A stretch of 64,000 nucleotides of DNA from Dermatemys mawii (Eukaryota; Chordata; Testudines; Dermatemydidae), in assembly GCA_007922305.1 (NCBI GenBank), contig ML677351.1, forward strand, positions 7,863,673 through 7,927,672. Reading direction: 5' to 3'. The position numbers and the translations under genes are program-made. Positions 22,560-35,764 of this stretch are shown one piece after another. Each line of letters begins with the position of its first letter. Position 1 is the first letter of the stretch. The notes below the pieces were generated by a model. It was not told the origin of the DNA and searched no databases. It worked only from the letters and a program-made list of their open reading frames with translations.

Positions 22560-25555
22560 CGGAAAACCTTTTTGGCTCAAAGATCAATGGTGGGCAATGT
22601 AGAAGGACAAGAATGTCCCTAATAATCTTCCACAGCTCTAATTTATCTTCTGCATAAATGGGGATGGAAATATAATCCTGCTGGTGTCTGCAGAAGCAGA
22701 CTTCAAACTACAGAACAACTCATCATCCAGTGTTCTAAAGGATCATATCTGGGTAGTGTTTCTGCCATCCACTCTGCATCACCTGAAGAAACCAATTGGA
22801 TCTCCAGTCTAGACTTGGACAGCTAACATTGCACTTTTTAAGCCATATGAAAGAAGTAGTAGTACAAATGAATTATTTTTGATCATACAGTATATTTTGT
22901 GCCCAAAAGACATTCTAGGGGAGACAGTTTCAGAATCGCAGAATGTCTTAACCAGTCCAGGAATGTGATAGCCTGCAGCAACTAATACAAATCATTTTAC
23001 ACAGTGATACAGTAGAAATTTGCCAGGAAATTCAATTGCAGAAAATTTGCATATGCCTTCATAGATGGAAGAGGTTGACAGGAATGTGAAGCCCAAATAT
23101 TTTCTGTTTTTCTGTCTCAGAATCCTTTGTCCTTAGCAGCATTCCAGTACTCAGAGAGGGGAAGAGTTGAACAAAATTGTCAACCTTGTATATGATAGAA
23201 ACTACTAAAAGATAGGAGGTGTGGCAGCATCCCTTGGACCCTGGGTTCCAGCATTCCTGCACTAATGTCCCTTCATATTGTTCTGGTTGAATTTAAGCCA
23301 TCATACAGCCCCTTTTCAGTGCTAGAACAGTGAAATGGAATCTAACTGTAAACAAGTCCTAAGTAAGAAATGGCCATTTACACCAGCTAGAAGACGACTA
23401 CCAACACTCAGAAGAGATCCACTTTCCCTTAGGATCAAAAAAAAAGGATCCTTTCTATCGACCACTCAGCCTGCCATCAGGAGAATCATGCTATACCACA
23501 GACCAACCACACCAAAAACAGAGGCAGCTGGACAACCCGCCTGATGCCACATAGAAGAAATTGAAATACATGTTGCCTGCCCTCATTGCTGCCTATAGGA
23601 GCTTTCATGAAATCCGGGGATGTGTAGAGCTTTTTCTTTTTTTTGTGTCTGTTTTTTTAAGGGGGGCAATGAGGTATTTGGGGTCCAAAATATAGAATTA
23701 ATAGATTTTGACTAAGCAAAGCATTTAAAATCAGGGAATGCCACGTGGATCACTGACTGAAGCAGAAAATACTGGAAATAGAGACAGCATGCTCCTTGTT
23801 AGTATTTTGGCTGCACATCACTGTGTTTTCTGCCAGACATGCACTATGTAAGTTCAGAAGCTGAACTGGCATAACATCATGCTACACATTGTACATCGTG
23901 CATGTACCTTAATTGTGACTGGTCTTGTATAACAAATGGCATCTAAGAGTCCAGGAATATCAGTAAATAAATCTAGTCTGCTAATAGCTTGGGGTTTTTT
24001 TTAACTGGCATTTGATACAAGTATTGTCAACACATTTTTATAGTTCTGGAACCTATGCATTTGCCTTTGGAAAAGGAATACAGAAAAACAAAAGAAAGAA
24101 TACAAAAAAAAGGAAGTTGAGCAATTTTAAAACACCGAACATACACAGAATGCAGTGCTTGTGTAGTAACTCCATACTAGTAATCGGTTGATTATGTGTC
24201 ATTAGTAGAACAAAGTATGTTTAATATTTAGCAGCTATTCAACATCAGAAAACATTAAAGGTTATAAAATCTGAGTATGTTGTTTGCAAAGGTTGAAATG
24301 AAACCCAAGATTTTTTTTAATTAATACGATTTCAGCAAAAAGCTTAATGGCATCATTTACTTTCCAAGACACTGTTGATAGAAAACAAGCTGTAACATAT
24401 CTGTAAACTAGTCGAAGGGTTTTCCTATTATCCTGTCTGTGAGCTGATGTTGGAATCCTACAGGGAGCTGTAAATTAATTACTGCTAACTCAAAAGGGCA
24501 GATGTAGTTCCTTAGACTTCACCCTGAAAATAAAAGACATGAGTATAACCCCTCTAGAAGAAGGAGTTGGAGTCTGGTACAAAGAAATCTTGGGAGAAAG
24601 AACATCAGGAACAGCCAAGCCTATTTAGATGGCTTAGTCTGAGAGGCAGCGGACGTAAGTACCGTTATTTTGGAATTATCTGTTTGGTTATTAAATCAAG
24701 TGCTTGATGGGGAGACTTTGTGACCCTACCAGAGTGCAATTTAAAGTAGAGATGAGTCAGCATAATGTAAAAATTATATATATCGTATTTTTCAAACCAA
24801 ATTTTCCAGTTTCAGATTCTGTTAATTTGAAAACAGAAGATGTTTTGCAAAAATTTACCTTTAAATGGAAAAAAACCCCTGACAATTCTAAAATAATTCT
24901 CATTAATATGTTCCAAATTAAAATAATGTAGTTCTCTCTCTCAATATATTTGTTGCTGAATTCATAAGGATAAAGCATATGAGTTGAGTGTCATGGCATA
25001 TGTTCCAATTCCCTAATTCGCTGTACCTACTCTATATGGTCAGTAAGCTTAGCAGAACCAATTTTTATACTGGTTTTCAAACAGAAGTTATACTGTCTGA
25101 AAATCCCAGTATCCTAGTCTGTTTTTTTTCCAAAAAGAGTTTCCTCTGTTACTTCCTCCCCAACTCTTTCCTCCTGTGTAATGCCTTCTCCTCCCTTTAT
25201 AACCTTCTCTCCGTTTACTCCCCAACACCATGAGATAATTTCTAAAATGGTAACTACAGTAATTCTGTAGTAAACAAACTCTGATTTGAGATTATACTAA
25301 AATTGCTCATTTCTGAAATATTTGGCAATAAACTGATGACTTTCATTTAATCGCCAAATTTAACTAATTTCTGCAATATTCAAATACTGATTAAAGTGGT
25401 CCAAAAATAGGCAAAAGATATGAAACTTCCTGTTAGTTCACCACAAACTATTAGAACAGTCTTAAAACATTTGAGGAGGGAAAAAAAATCACAGTAAGTT
25501 CAAAAGTTATCTGATTTCCCTAAATCCTGTACAACACACACTATGAACTATGTCA
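22560..25555. other. AT-rich unique DNA, no gene seen
   Basis: No gene or clear repeat was found. The part at about 24420-24500, with TAAATTAATTACTGC, looks motif-dense. It could be a conserved non-coding segment, but this cannot be judged from one sequence. Confidence 0.4.
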
Positions 25556-25559
25556 TTAA

Positions 25560-25904
25560 TTCTTCAAAAGTACTACTGTAGAAACAATAAATTATGCAAC
25601 TCCTCCAGTTACTGTGACATCTTCATCTACTGAGGGTGCAGTGACCCCAAATGTTTTGGGCCTACTAAGTGCCAACATATCAAATGATCAACAGACTTTA
25701 AATGTCTTTTCAGTGAAAAGAGTCCATTTAATCAGGCTGACTCCGATGTTCTCAGATAATGCATATTTTATAATATCAACTACTAATACAGACCATAAAA
25801 AGATTCCACATGGGTCTGGACACTGTGTAAAAGTTACTTTGCAGACTTTTAATAGAACTGTTTCTTATTTTCTCACTGTTCAAGGTGATTTGTGGAGATA
25901 AGTA
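25560..25904 (+). other. Unassigned open reading frame of 114 codons
   Basis: The frame is open from 25560 to a TAA at 25902-25904. The residues are rich in T, S and V, for example VTVTSSSTEGAVTPNVLG, rather than the K/N/I/F expected from AT-rich random sequence. There is no ATG near its beginning and no convincing acceptor. A weak donor (CAAG|GTGATT) lies near 25885. No domain is recognised. It may be an exon, a decayed coding relic or chance. Confidence 0.15.
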
Positions 25905-25909
25905 AGTAA

Positions 25910-27710
25910 TAAATACTTAACTATATATAATATATATGGAAATTCTTATCTAAAGCTTTACAGTATGTGCACTCTACATGCAATATTTTCCTTTATCTGA
26001 TGACTGCTTTTGATATATTAGGTTTACAGTCTACTACTCATAGTGACTAAAAGGCTGCACATTTTGCATTGTACTGTATTACTTTGTCCATATGTTCAAC
26101 ATTATCCTGTTGACATGAGGACTTAAAGCTATTTGGAGCAAGTCTCCCGAAATGGTGTATGTTTGTAGCATATTTTTAATACAGCATTGAACTAGAAAGG
26201 AAGAAATCTAGATGGAGTAGCCTAACATCACCATCTGTGATTAAATAAATAGTGAAGCCATGGGACATAAAACTGATGGGAAAAAATATAACTAATGTAC
26301 AAAGGGATACTACTGTTTGAACACTTCATTACTCTTTATAACTGAGGCAAAAAAAGATCCACCTTTCCCTAGTTTCTTAAGACATTCCAACAGAAGGAGT
26401 TTATGATCAGATGTTAATCAGTTCAACTTTCCTAAAATGCACCTTTTTTACTTAAATTACCATTAACTAGTATGGATGCACTTTATCTTATTCCTTGTGG
26501 ATTGTTTTGTGGGGATGGGGAAGGAGACAACCAGCCAGAAAGCACAAATCAGTGCCATGAAAGCCTGCATTAAAAAAAAAAAAAAAAAAAAAAAGTATTA
26601 AAAACCTGCCACTCATTGGAATACTCGCACTGGCAAACAAATTATACTTCTTTCGGTTCATGTTTATTTTCATGGAAGTAAAACACTGGTTGAAGCTTCA
26701 CTTCCCTCTATTTGACACAAATGAAACAATGTTCAGCTGACTGATTACCCATCTCACATATTACTTTAATATTATTAATATGCTTCCCTTAGACTTCTCT
26801 CAGCAAGCAACAGTATACTAAATGAAACCTTTCCAAGCTGGCATTGTTAATAAATCCATATTATTAAAAATACAATTGAAAAGGCAAATGTATTTTGCAC
26901 TGTATTCCAGTAAGTAGTTTACCTTCCTGTGAACTCAGTTTGTATTGGGTGATAATTTTGTTAGCTCTTGTAGCCAAAATGACTTACACCTTAACAGATT
27001 GCCAAAAGGAAAACAAACATTGAATGCACCTCAAAAGTTCAACAATTCAAGAACAAGCAAATACATATTTGAACTACATAATTAAAGATTATTATTAAAA
27101 TTGGCTAAAAGTAAACAGCCAATTTCTACTAAAGTAAAATACTTTTCCTAGTCATTTTACTGGTGATTTCTTTTTTTCTTTTTTTGGTCCAATGGATTTT
27201 CATTAACTGCCTTCTTTGTTCTGAACACACTTTATAAATACAATTTAAACTTACATGTGCCCATACTTTAAACACAAACAAAACCAGCCTACCTTGTCCC
27301 TTCTTTGAATTCTCTTAAGCCAATTATGAAGATTTACTCATACACACATTTTTCATTTCTGTAAATTAATACTATATATACTAGGAAAAACTCTCTGATG
27401 GTCTCATTTGGTAACATGGAACTGAGTGCTCATCGTCATTCATTTTGGCCCTTTCATACTTCCTGAGGTTTTGTTGCACAGTAATTAAAATGGTTCTCTG
27501 CCTGTGCAAATACACACCAACACCCACACCCAGAAGGCATTAACAAATTACATGGTAGTTTTTGTTATTTTGAATTGAGAATATGGTCATTGGCTTAAGT
27601 AAAATTTTTCTTGGCAGATACATGAATGTTTTCACTACTGATTAAACACTTTAATCTACACAATAGTCTTTAGGCAGAAGAAAATCCCATTTTTCTGACA
27701 AATATATAGA
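25910..27710. other. AT-rich unique DNA with A23 tract, no gene seen
   Basis: An uninterrupted run of 23 A lies at 26572-26594. No SINE or processed copy could be recognised next to it. No gene was seen. Confidence 0.45.
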
Positions 27711-27711
27711 A

Positions 27712-27782
27712 AGCCAAATCCTGATTCCCTTACTCACCTGAGTAGCTCCACTGATTATAGTCAGACACTTCATGTAAGGGGA
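27712..27782. repeat. Palindromic MITE fragment (CCTTACTCACCTGAGTAG type)
   Basis: AATCCTGATTCCCTTACTCACCTGAGTAG is followed by a weak mirror image containing ATGTAAGGGG. It resembles the turtle foldback repeat with cttactcaggtgagtag arms. It is short and decayed. Confidence 0.4.
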
Positions 27783-27784
27783 GA

Positions 27785-30700
27785 AGTTTTAGAAATAGAA
27801 TGTCACTACTGAGGCTATCTTCCGAAACTACAGGAAGGGCAGGAAACAAAGCCCTTCATCAAGGTTGCCTAACATTTTCCATTAAGAGCCCCTGTTGTAA
27901 GTTGTTTGTATTTATTTCTTTTTGCCATACTTTAATCTTTCAAGATGAAATTTTCCATACCGGGTACCTGTCTTAGGCTGAATTTTCTTGGAATATTTTG
28001 GAGAAAATGGTTCAGCCATTTCCAAGCATGAAGGTAGTGAAAAATACAGTTCTGCCAATGTCGTTTCCCTCGTTCCCCAACCATTTACTATGTAAAATCA
28101 TCCCAGAGCTATTAGGGGAAAAACAGCAGTTAACTGGTTAATAGTTCAAGTTCATGATTTAGGTAACTAAGCTGGAATTTACAATACTTAACAAAAACAA
28201 AAAAGGATGAGCACAACAAATACAGGCATACCAGAGTGAATCTGATCACTATCACAAAATGCCATGCTATCACTCAGAGTAATACCTTTATTGGAGATTA
28301 AATCATATTTAAACATACCAGCGTATGTTTCAGTTCTTATCACAGTTGGCAGCAAGTTCAAAAGTTTTGCTACTGAGACATTAAATGCTTCTTTTACCTT
28401 ATGTCTTATTAGCTTGGGGGCAAACAAATCTCTGCTTCCTGTCTCTCACGCTCAGACTTTAAGCTATTCTCAGATCAATGCGATATTCTAAACTTTAGTT
28501 GAAACACTAAAATATCATTTCTTTGAGGGCTGCATCTGCTGTATTTTTCAGTTTCCATATGGAGAGAATATATTTGAAAGACCCAAGGGAATACTTCCAA
28601 AAATAAATGGAGCCTTCAGACCAGAGTCCAAACAATGGTTAAAAAATGCTGAGCCTTCATTCTATTGGCATTCTAGTGACAATATTAATAACCGTTAAGA
28701 AGCAATAATTATGAAAAGTGACACTTAAAATCCTAAATAATCATCACAACTGTCTTTACGACATTTTATTTTTTGGAAAAAAAAATCAATGGGAGTTGTA
28801 TGCCTAGCATTCATTTATGGATTTGAAAAGCTTCAGTGTGAAGTACAGCATATATTGTATGAAGGGTTGTTTATTTATGAACAGCCACCTAGTTTTCTAA
28901 AGTGGTGTACTCAGATAGTTAATTAGTTTAGTTCTGCTTATGCAACTTTCAACTTCAGATTAAAGGAAACATTTCTCATCTGTTGGGGTGAACCTATAAT
29001 CAGAAGGAACACCAAAGAAAAAGTAAGTAAGCCTGGATTAAAAAAAAAAAATCAACACACGTAGCATAATTCTGCACATTGTTGATATCCAACTGTGAAA
29101 AAAGGAATTATTTCATTACTAATATTTACCTTTATTAACATAATGACTACAATATAACAGTTAAAGAAATGTTGTTGGCGTGTGTGTTTTGCTGATGTAT
29201 ATGTTTTGTAGAGTCTAACCAAATTCTGAGCACTTTAATTGAAGCCATATAGTATATTGTCTAATTGGAAGAACAGAATATGACCTCCTTCAGAAAACCT
29301 GCTCGCCTTACTCCTTTGGGAGCAGGGATTGCTACAAGCCCTGCAGTATGAGGGTTTCTGCACTCACTAGCTTTTAGAGCCTCAAGTTGGTAGCATTCCC
29401 AGTGCTTTGTATTGTTATGACAAAGAGCAAAAAATCAGATTTTTTTCTAACATATACAGAAGATGATATCCCAAATTAATTTACTGAACAGCAATGCTCA
29501 GATAAATCCATATCCTCCTGTTTTTGCTATCTAGTACACTTTTACTTACACAGAATGAGAAGAATATGATTTGAAAATAAAATTTCATCTAGCATGGCCT
29601 TGTTCTAGTTATTGATAGTACTAACTCATATTTTAGGCACCGACTATATGGAAGGAAGAAAAATATTTTGCATAGAAGAGACGTATTTCAAGAACCTCAG
29701 TACAAGCAAAGAAGAGATGAGAAAATAGGAGTGAAAGGGAAAGAATGAGGAACCAAGGTGACTCGAATGGGGAAAGGATTGAAGGAGAAGTGCCAAGTTA
29801 AAGCTAAAGATTACATTCTATTTGTGTGTAGATTCATCCTTGACATATCAAAACATGATTATATCTTGGGGATGTTCCTCTGATTCATAAGAAGCATCCA
29901 GGAATCCAGTGAAGAGCAATATTTTCCAGCATCAATGAGGATGGAAGAGACGGGGCTCATATTTTTCAAATGTCTTTGTTTAATCAAATTTCAAATTATT
30001 ATTAGGTCAGAGAGTGCACTTTTTGAAACCTTGCAGAACTGACTAATCTTTCAGGCTTAATGAGAAAAAAATCTTGGATTAGTGGGTAACAGTGAAATCC
30101 TAAGATTTGAATATTGCCTTGCTAATGGCAGTCTAGAGCACAGACATTTTCTTAGAGTTTCTTAATCATGTGTCAAAAACAGACTGGTTAGGCTAGCATC
30201 TCAAGTGGCTGAGCCTGTGACCTCAGAGTATAGCTGAGCTAGGGTTCAGAAATAACATTTCAGACTGTTACCTCAGGTGAGGTACAGAGAATAGGAAAAA
30301 GGCAAATTTGCAAATTTTTTCATGCACTAAATATCATTTAATAAGACTTTCACATCTCACATAACAAAAAATAAATGAGTAATAACAATTGGCATTCAAA
30401 TAATCTACCAAGCTAAGAACCTCACAACATTTTGCTCTAGATGGCAGGGATGCTAGTATACAGTTGAAATGTAGTCAACACAGGGTACAGACACTACATG
30501 TAAGACACCATAGTCATTCACAAGTATAGTATATTTTGTTGGCAGCAATTGCATAATAATCAAATGTATTTTTCCTCACTTGATTTTTCCAGTACGTGGT
30601 ACCTATATTTGCATAAACTACTAGTCTGGGAAATATTTTTTTTTCATTTATTATAGGGAGGAAAAAAACTACTTATGTTTGCTCTCAAAGTGAAATTAGT

Positions 30701-32275
30701 TTTTGAAATAGGTTAAAAGGTTTTTGTAATGATTAGAAAAAATGATCACAGTAATAAAGCAACATCTTTGCAGAGAATACATATTTTGCTGTGTAATAAG
30801 TTTATCTAGGGAAAAAAGCTGCTATGTCAATGCGTTATTTAACTTTGTCAGCTGAAATTACAAAAACGAAAAGCTAGTTTATATCATTTTAGAATCCTTT
30901 CCATGGAATTTAAACATACCTAAATATTATGTGCATATATTGCCTGATTATTTTTACACCAATTTTATACTATGCCAACTGAGTTTCTCATGATTTACTT
31001 TAGCATAAGTGAGTAGAGACAGAAGCACATGCTATTTAATTCAATACTAATTTAGAAGAGTCTAGATAACTGGCCCATATTGTTATGCCTATTACACATA
31101 GTTTTCAAATTGTTTTAACGTTCTGTAGATGTTATACACATGAAATAAATATGACCTGGCTTTCTTTAACATTCAAGTGCGGTCAGAAAAGGTCAATATT
31201 TTCCTGTTTGTTTCAGTGAGCAATGACAATCAAGAAAGTAGCTAGTGTCCATAAGTTGCACACATACAGCACAGGGATTGCAACTGAAGCTAGTTTACTA
31301 TGATTCAGGGCTGCATTTACACCAACAATTTTCTGTCTAATACTTTATATGCTTATCAGAATTCAAGGCACAATGTTCAGCTTCTTTGCACATGTATATC
31401 ACTGAACACAGACACAGAAAAATCAAACTATAATATACTTGTGATAAACAATACATTTTAAATATATCAAGTCTTTTCATTCTCTAAAAGGTGAGAAATC
31501 AAAAACGCAACCAAGAGAGAAATGCTTTAACAAATACAAAGGAAACAAGTTGAGTCAACTGTGAAAAAATGAAAAGGCAGCTTGGGAGCTGAATATAGCA
31601 CAGGCAAAAAACACTCACTCTTAAGGATATACACACATTCAAATCTTTTCTTTATTAAGCCAATGCTGTCTTCTCCAATACTAAATATAAAAGCATACCA
31701 GGCAAAGTACTAGGTTGACAACCCATCAAGTTCCATCATATCTAGCTGTACGACCAAATTTTGCACACACTCCAAATTGCTAGCACTACATAGCAAATAG
31801 TTCCTGCAAAATGAAACTTTATCTGAAATTGCTACTTGAAAATTCTCTCTCATGCTCAGTGAGCAGACACAAGAATACTGATTTAAGTGGCAAAAGAACA
31901 CATTTCAGCTGTGTCTTCCCTGCATTATTTTACATAAATCATGGAGTTCTAGTTTTCACAATGTTTATTTGTTTTTTTAGGGAAAAAATGGTCAGTTAGG
32001 TAGTTTAAGGAAACATGAGACATGGAGAGGGGCAGAAGAAAACATTTGTTCTAACAATTTAGACTTCTCTATGTGAATAGAGATTATAGATTACCACCAC
32101 TGACCAGTAAAAGAAGAGCAACCATGCTATGGTAATAAATATCGAGCTGCTGGATCTTAAAAATTTTCATAATGCTCTGCCAGGGAAGATTTTAAAATCG
32201 AAGCAATTGAAAACTATAAGAAATCATATCTACTATAATGAAGATAAGTATCACTCATGCGCTGCAGAGACTTAT
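27785..32275. other. AT-rich unique DNA, no gene seen
   Basis: The sequence is uniform and AT-rich, with no recognised transposon terminus and no protein-like frame longer than about 80 codons. The frames at 28188-28491 and 31710-31999 lack motifs. This is the longest repeat-poor stretch of the window. Confidence 0.45.
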
Positions 32276-32279
32276 GACT

Positions 32280-32362
32280 AGATCCTCCAGTGGCATGTAT
32301 TGATGCAGCTCCATTAAAGTCAAAGAAACTATGCCAGTTTACCCTAGGGTAGGATCTGGGGC
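32280..32362. repeat. Palindromic MITE fragment (GATCCTCCAGTGG type)
   Basis: TAGATCCTCCAGTGGCAT and GTAGGATCTGGGGCC are mirrored arms around a GCTCCATTAAAGTCAAAGAAACTATG centre. It matches the turtle repeat with a ccattgaagtcaatgg core. Confidence 0.5.
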
Positions 32363-32944
32363 CAGCACAACAGCTGCACACCAATACTTGAAAGAACAGC
32401 TACGTGTTGTTTATCAAGGAATGAACTCCTTCCAGGTTCCTTCTTAATACTGGGAACCAGCTTTGAGAATGTTTGGCTGCTTTTATCCTCTGAGAACATG
32501 GAAGTAGTAGCTTAATAAAAAGGTTGGCTCTTCTGATAGATAACTCTCTTTTTACTGATACTAAGCAAATAAAGGGACAAGCATTAGAAGTTTTCCCAAA
32601 ATGAACAGAGGATGTCTTTATAGCGACCCAGGTCTGTTAGAGGTCATTGGTAAGACTACATGTTGCCAGCAATCCCAGTACATCATCCCCACTAACATTT
32701 TATAAAATTTTCTCTTAAATAAATGCAGCTATGGTGCTCCAACTATCTTCCTGATAATTTATTTGTTGTTAGATTTATAGTGTATCAATCTCATTATTCC
32801 TGAACACATATAAAGTATTAAACCAGTACATAATTCATTGCTCACTGACAACAAAAGTAGCAACATACTCAAAACTTTATCCAGTTCTTCAACCTACCAA
32901 AACTATTCTAAAAAGAAGTATTCCTTTTTTCAGTAGGTGAAAAA

Positions 32945-33370
32945 CTTGAGAGTTCAAGGGCAATATTTGCAAAGACTCCTAGGTCACTTAATGCCTAAGT
33001 GAATTTTTCAGAAGTGACATGGGAATCTAAGGCCTGGTCTACACTAGAAATGCTATACTAGTAAAACTTTTAGTTAGGAGTATGATTTTTTAATAATATA
33101 GTTATATCAGGATAAGCCCGAGTGTGGACACATTTATACCAGTATAAAGGTAACTTATACAAATACAGCTTATTTCTCTTCCCAAACTGAAATAAGCTAT
33201 GCTAGTACAGTATAACAACTTTTATAGTAGTATTACTGCATCCACATTGGGTGGGAAATTGCCACTTTAATTATAATTAAAGTGGAAAAAAAAACTTTCT
33301 AGTGTCAACTAGAAAATCAAGGCCTAAATAGCTTTTGAAAGTGGGATTTGGGAATTTTTTTTAAAATCCC
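32945..33370. repeat. Older palindromic MITE split by a Harbinger-type insertion
   Basis: The left part, with CCTAGGTCACTTAATGCCTAAGTG and TTTTCAGAAGTGACATGGGAATC, is continued after 33324 by TAAATAGCTTTTGAAAGTGGGATTTGGG. Joining the two across one TAA gives the expected order of a turtle foldback repeat. Confidence 0.45.
33031..33324. mobile_element. PIF/Harbinger-type MITE
   Basis: The element begins GGCCTGGTCTACACTAGAAA and ends with TTTCTAGTGT, then a degenerate arm, then AAGGCC. TAA flanks both sides (33028-33030 and 33325-33327), matching the 3-bp TWA target choice of Harbinger elements. Internal blocks such as CAGTATAAAGGTAACTTATAC are typical of this turtle MITE. It has no coding capacity. 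Confidence 0.7.
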
Positions 33371-33752
33371 AAATCACTAATCAAATACCCAATTTATATC
33401 AACTGAGTGATATTCCTCAAATAATATTACTTGGTAAAATTCTTCTCATAGAATATTATCTTTACATGCAGAATTCTGTCGGGTAATGACATGGTATGCC
33501 ATCTTCAGATTAATCTCTGAGGCTGCACAAAATAGCCCTTCATTAGTTGTAGGGGAAGACAGTACATGGAAAATATTCTACATCAGAGTCACCTAACCTC
33601 ACTTTCTGTGCAGAAAGGGAGTATATCTGAATATTTTGAAAGGACACAATCAGGCCCTGCACTTCATGTCCAGATAAATTCAATTTTCCTCATCCAATTA
33701 GATAATATCAGTGTCTATACTGAGTGTTTGTTATACTAAGTTTTAAAAATTA

Positions 33753-33960
33753 CTAGGGCTGTCAATTAATCACAGTTAAGTCATGTGATTAACTCAAAAT
33801 TAATTGCAATTAATCACATTTATAAAATAGAATACCAATTTAAATTTATTAAATATTTTTTTAAAAAAATTTCTACACTTTCAATATTGATTTAAATTAC
33901 AAAGTGTTCAGTTCTCACTCTAGATTATTATTTTGGATTACAACTATCCACAGTGATATT
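33753..33960 (+). repeat. Truncated DNA-transposon-like repeat (CTAGGGCTGTCAATTAATC end)
   Basis: The segment begins CTAGGGCTGTCAATTAATCA with several ATTAAT/TTAATTGC inverted motifs. It continues through AGAATACCAATTTAAATTTATTAAATA and ACAAAGTGTTCAGTTCTCAC, the order of a common sauropsid element. The far terminus is missing. Confidence 0.55.
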
Positions 33961-33964
33961 GTTC

Positions 33965-34995
33965 CAGGTTTAAATTAATTTACAGATTAATATTATTATT
34001 TCACGGATACTGACACTCGGGTTTAGCAATTACTGAGTAAAATGAGGCACGGCTGACACAAACTCTTCAGTTCCCCCTCCTTTTTTTAAAAAAACTAGAT
34101 GATACAATAGTGATAGCTATTAAATACAAATCTCCCAAAATTCTTCTATTAATAGATGGTAAAACAATTTATGGTACCTTGTCACCTGTGGAAATTTCAC
34201 CAATATAGAAATGATACCTACGGTGAATATCTTGATTTTTTCCATCTTCTTATCAAGTGTCTGGAAGACACTGAGAAATAAATACTAGCTAGGCATGAAT
34301 TAATGAAATTATAATTTTGTGACCTGCAAGGGAAGAAGAGAAGTGTTTGTTTTCCCCCTTTTGTTATGAAAGATTTAGTTATGAAGAAGAAAATAAGTTA
34401 ATTTTAGTGAGAGATGTCTGGAATAGTTACACATGTATACACAATCACACACAATATTTATTCCTAACTAAACCATTCACAACCAATGTTAAAACAGGTC
34501 TCCCCTTCCACTGCAAGTGTCAAAATGTTGGTTTCTGTTTTATTTTTGCACTGCTGAATCATATATTTTTTAATTCCTGCATCACTTGTATGAATCGTGA
34601 TGATAATCACCAAAACAATCTCTCCTCCTTGAAGGCAAAGCTGGTCAGGAAGTTCTTCGACATTGCATTAGGCTGATAACTAAATCAGATCACCCTTCTA
34701 GCCAACACATTAGATACCATATTCCTGGAAATTGCTGCTAAAATGCTAAAAGCCAGCTCTGTCAAAAATTGTTTCCAGCAGACAAAAGAAACATCTGACT
34801 GATTCTTACTGTTGTGCATAGAATCAAAGATATTCCAGTAATCTCATAAGAGCTCAAGCAGTGTAAGCAAATTATGTGACTATTAAGAAAGACTTTATTT
34901 GCTTTCACTTGTAACAAATAGCAGGCTAGCTGAAAAAAATGTGTTTGTTTATGCCAACGTCTGAAGGTTACGTACAGTTTCAACAGGATGGGGAG
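33965..34995. other. AT-rich DNA, no gene seen
   Basis: A 109-codon frame occupies 34347-34676 (+). Its residues give no recognisable domain and no splice pair was found, so it is treated as chance. Confidence 0.4.
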
Positions 34996-34999
34996 TTTT

Positions 35000-35760
35000 C
35001 CTGATGATACTTTCCCTCTCTTCGGTCCTCCGTAACAGATTGTCCATTTCAGAAGGCTTTCCAACAGCTCCAGTTTACATGACCAAAACTTACACTTATT
35101 TTTTTTTCAACACTATCCACTTTCATTATTCTGTCCTGCAATTGACAATGCCACCATCTTGCTTTAGGCTTACAATGTTGGGGTCAATTTTGACTCTGTT
35201 TTCCCCACACATTCTAGACCATTAACCGAATCTTTACGCTTCTTCAGCTCAATTTAAACAACATAATGTTACTACATCCCCATTCCAGACAAAATCTCAG
35301 ATTTAATGTTTTATCATGTTCCTTTGTTCTGTTTTCATAACAGTGCCAAGTTCAATCCTCTATCTGTCCTACTTCCTCTCTCACCTCTGTACATTCAACC
35401 ACACTTCTCCCCTCCTCATGAAACTAGCATTAGGCTCACTGTCATTTTCTCATTCAAATCTCTTTTAAATACATTTCTTCTATGATATTCACAAAAGCTA
35501 ATTCCTGGATATGCTCTCTGTCCCATCAATATAAAGCAAATGTAGTGAGGAAGGTCATTTAAGAAAAAAATCAGTCTGAGTTAACTTTTTCCCCCCTAAG
35601 TCTCTCTATGAGATTTGTCTTCTTGTCTACTTTCAATGTCTTCAGGTTGGGGATTTTCTTTTCTTTTTTTCCTGTATGTGTCTTGTACAGTGCTGACTGC
35701 TATTAATCTTTACATAATTAACAGTAGGAGTTACACCTCTTCAAAAATAAATTATTATAA
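35000..35760 (+). repeat. L2-like LINE fragment, 3' coding part and tail
   Basis: A decayed coding relic is readable. Near 35170-35215 one frame gives NVGVNFDSVFP, comparable to the NLGVIFDSSL stretch of L2 reverse transcriptase. Further on, a pyrimidine-rich C-terminal part leads to a tail with GGTTGGGGATTTTC...TCTTGTACAGTGCTGACTGC near 35645-35700. This matches the L2 3' tail by recognition. Several frameshifts and stops are present. Confidence 0.5.
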
Positions 35761-35764
35761 AAAA

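Noticed and set aside
26572..26594. A23 tract as the tail of a processed pseudogene or SINE
   Set aside because: The upstream sequence has no recognisable gene, tRNA or SINE head, and no flanking duplication could be found.
34347..34676. 109-codon plus-strand frame
   Set aside because: The residues (F, N, K and C-rich) follow AT-rich composition. No domain, no acceptor/donor pair and no start context were found.
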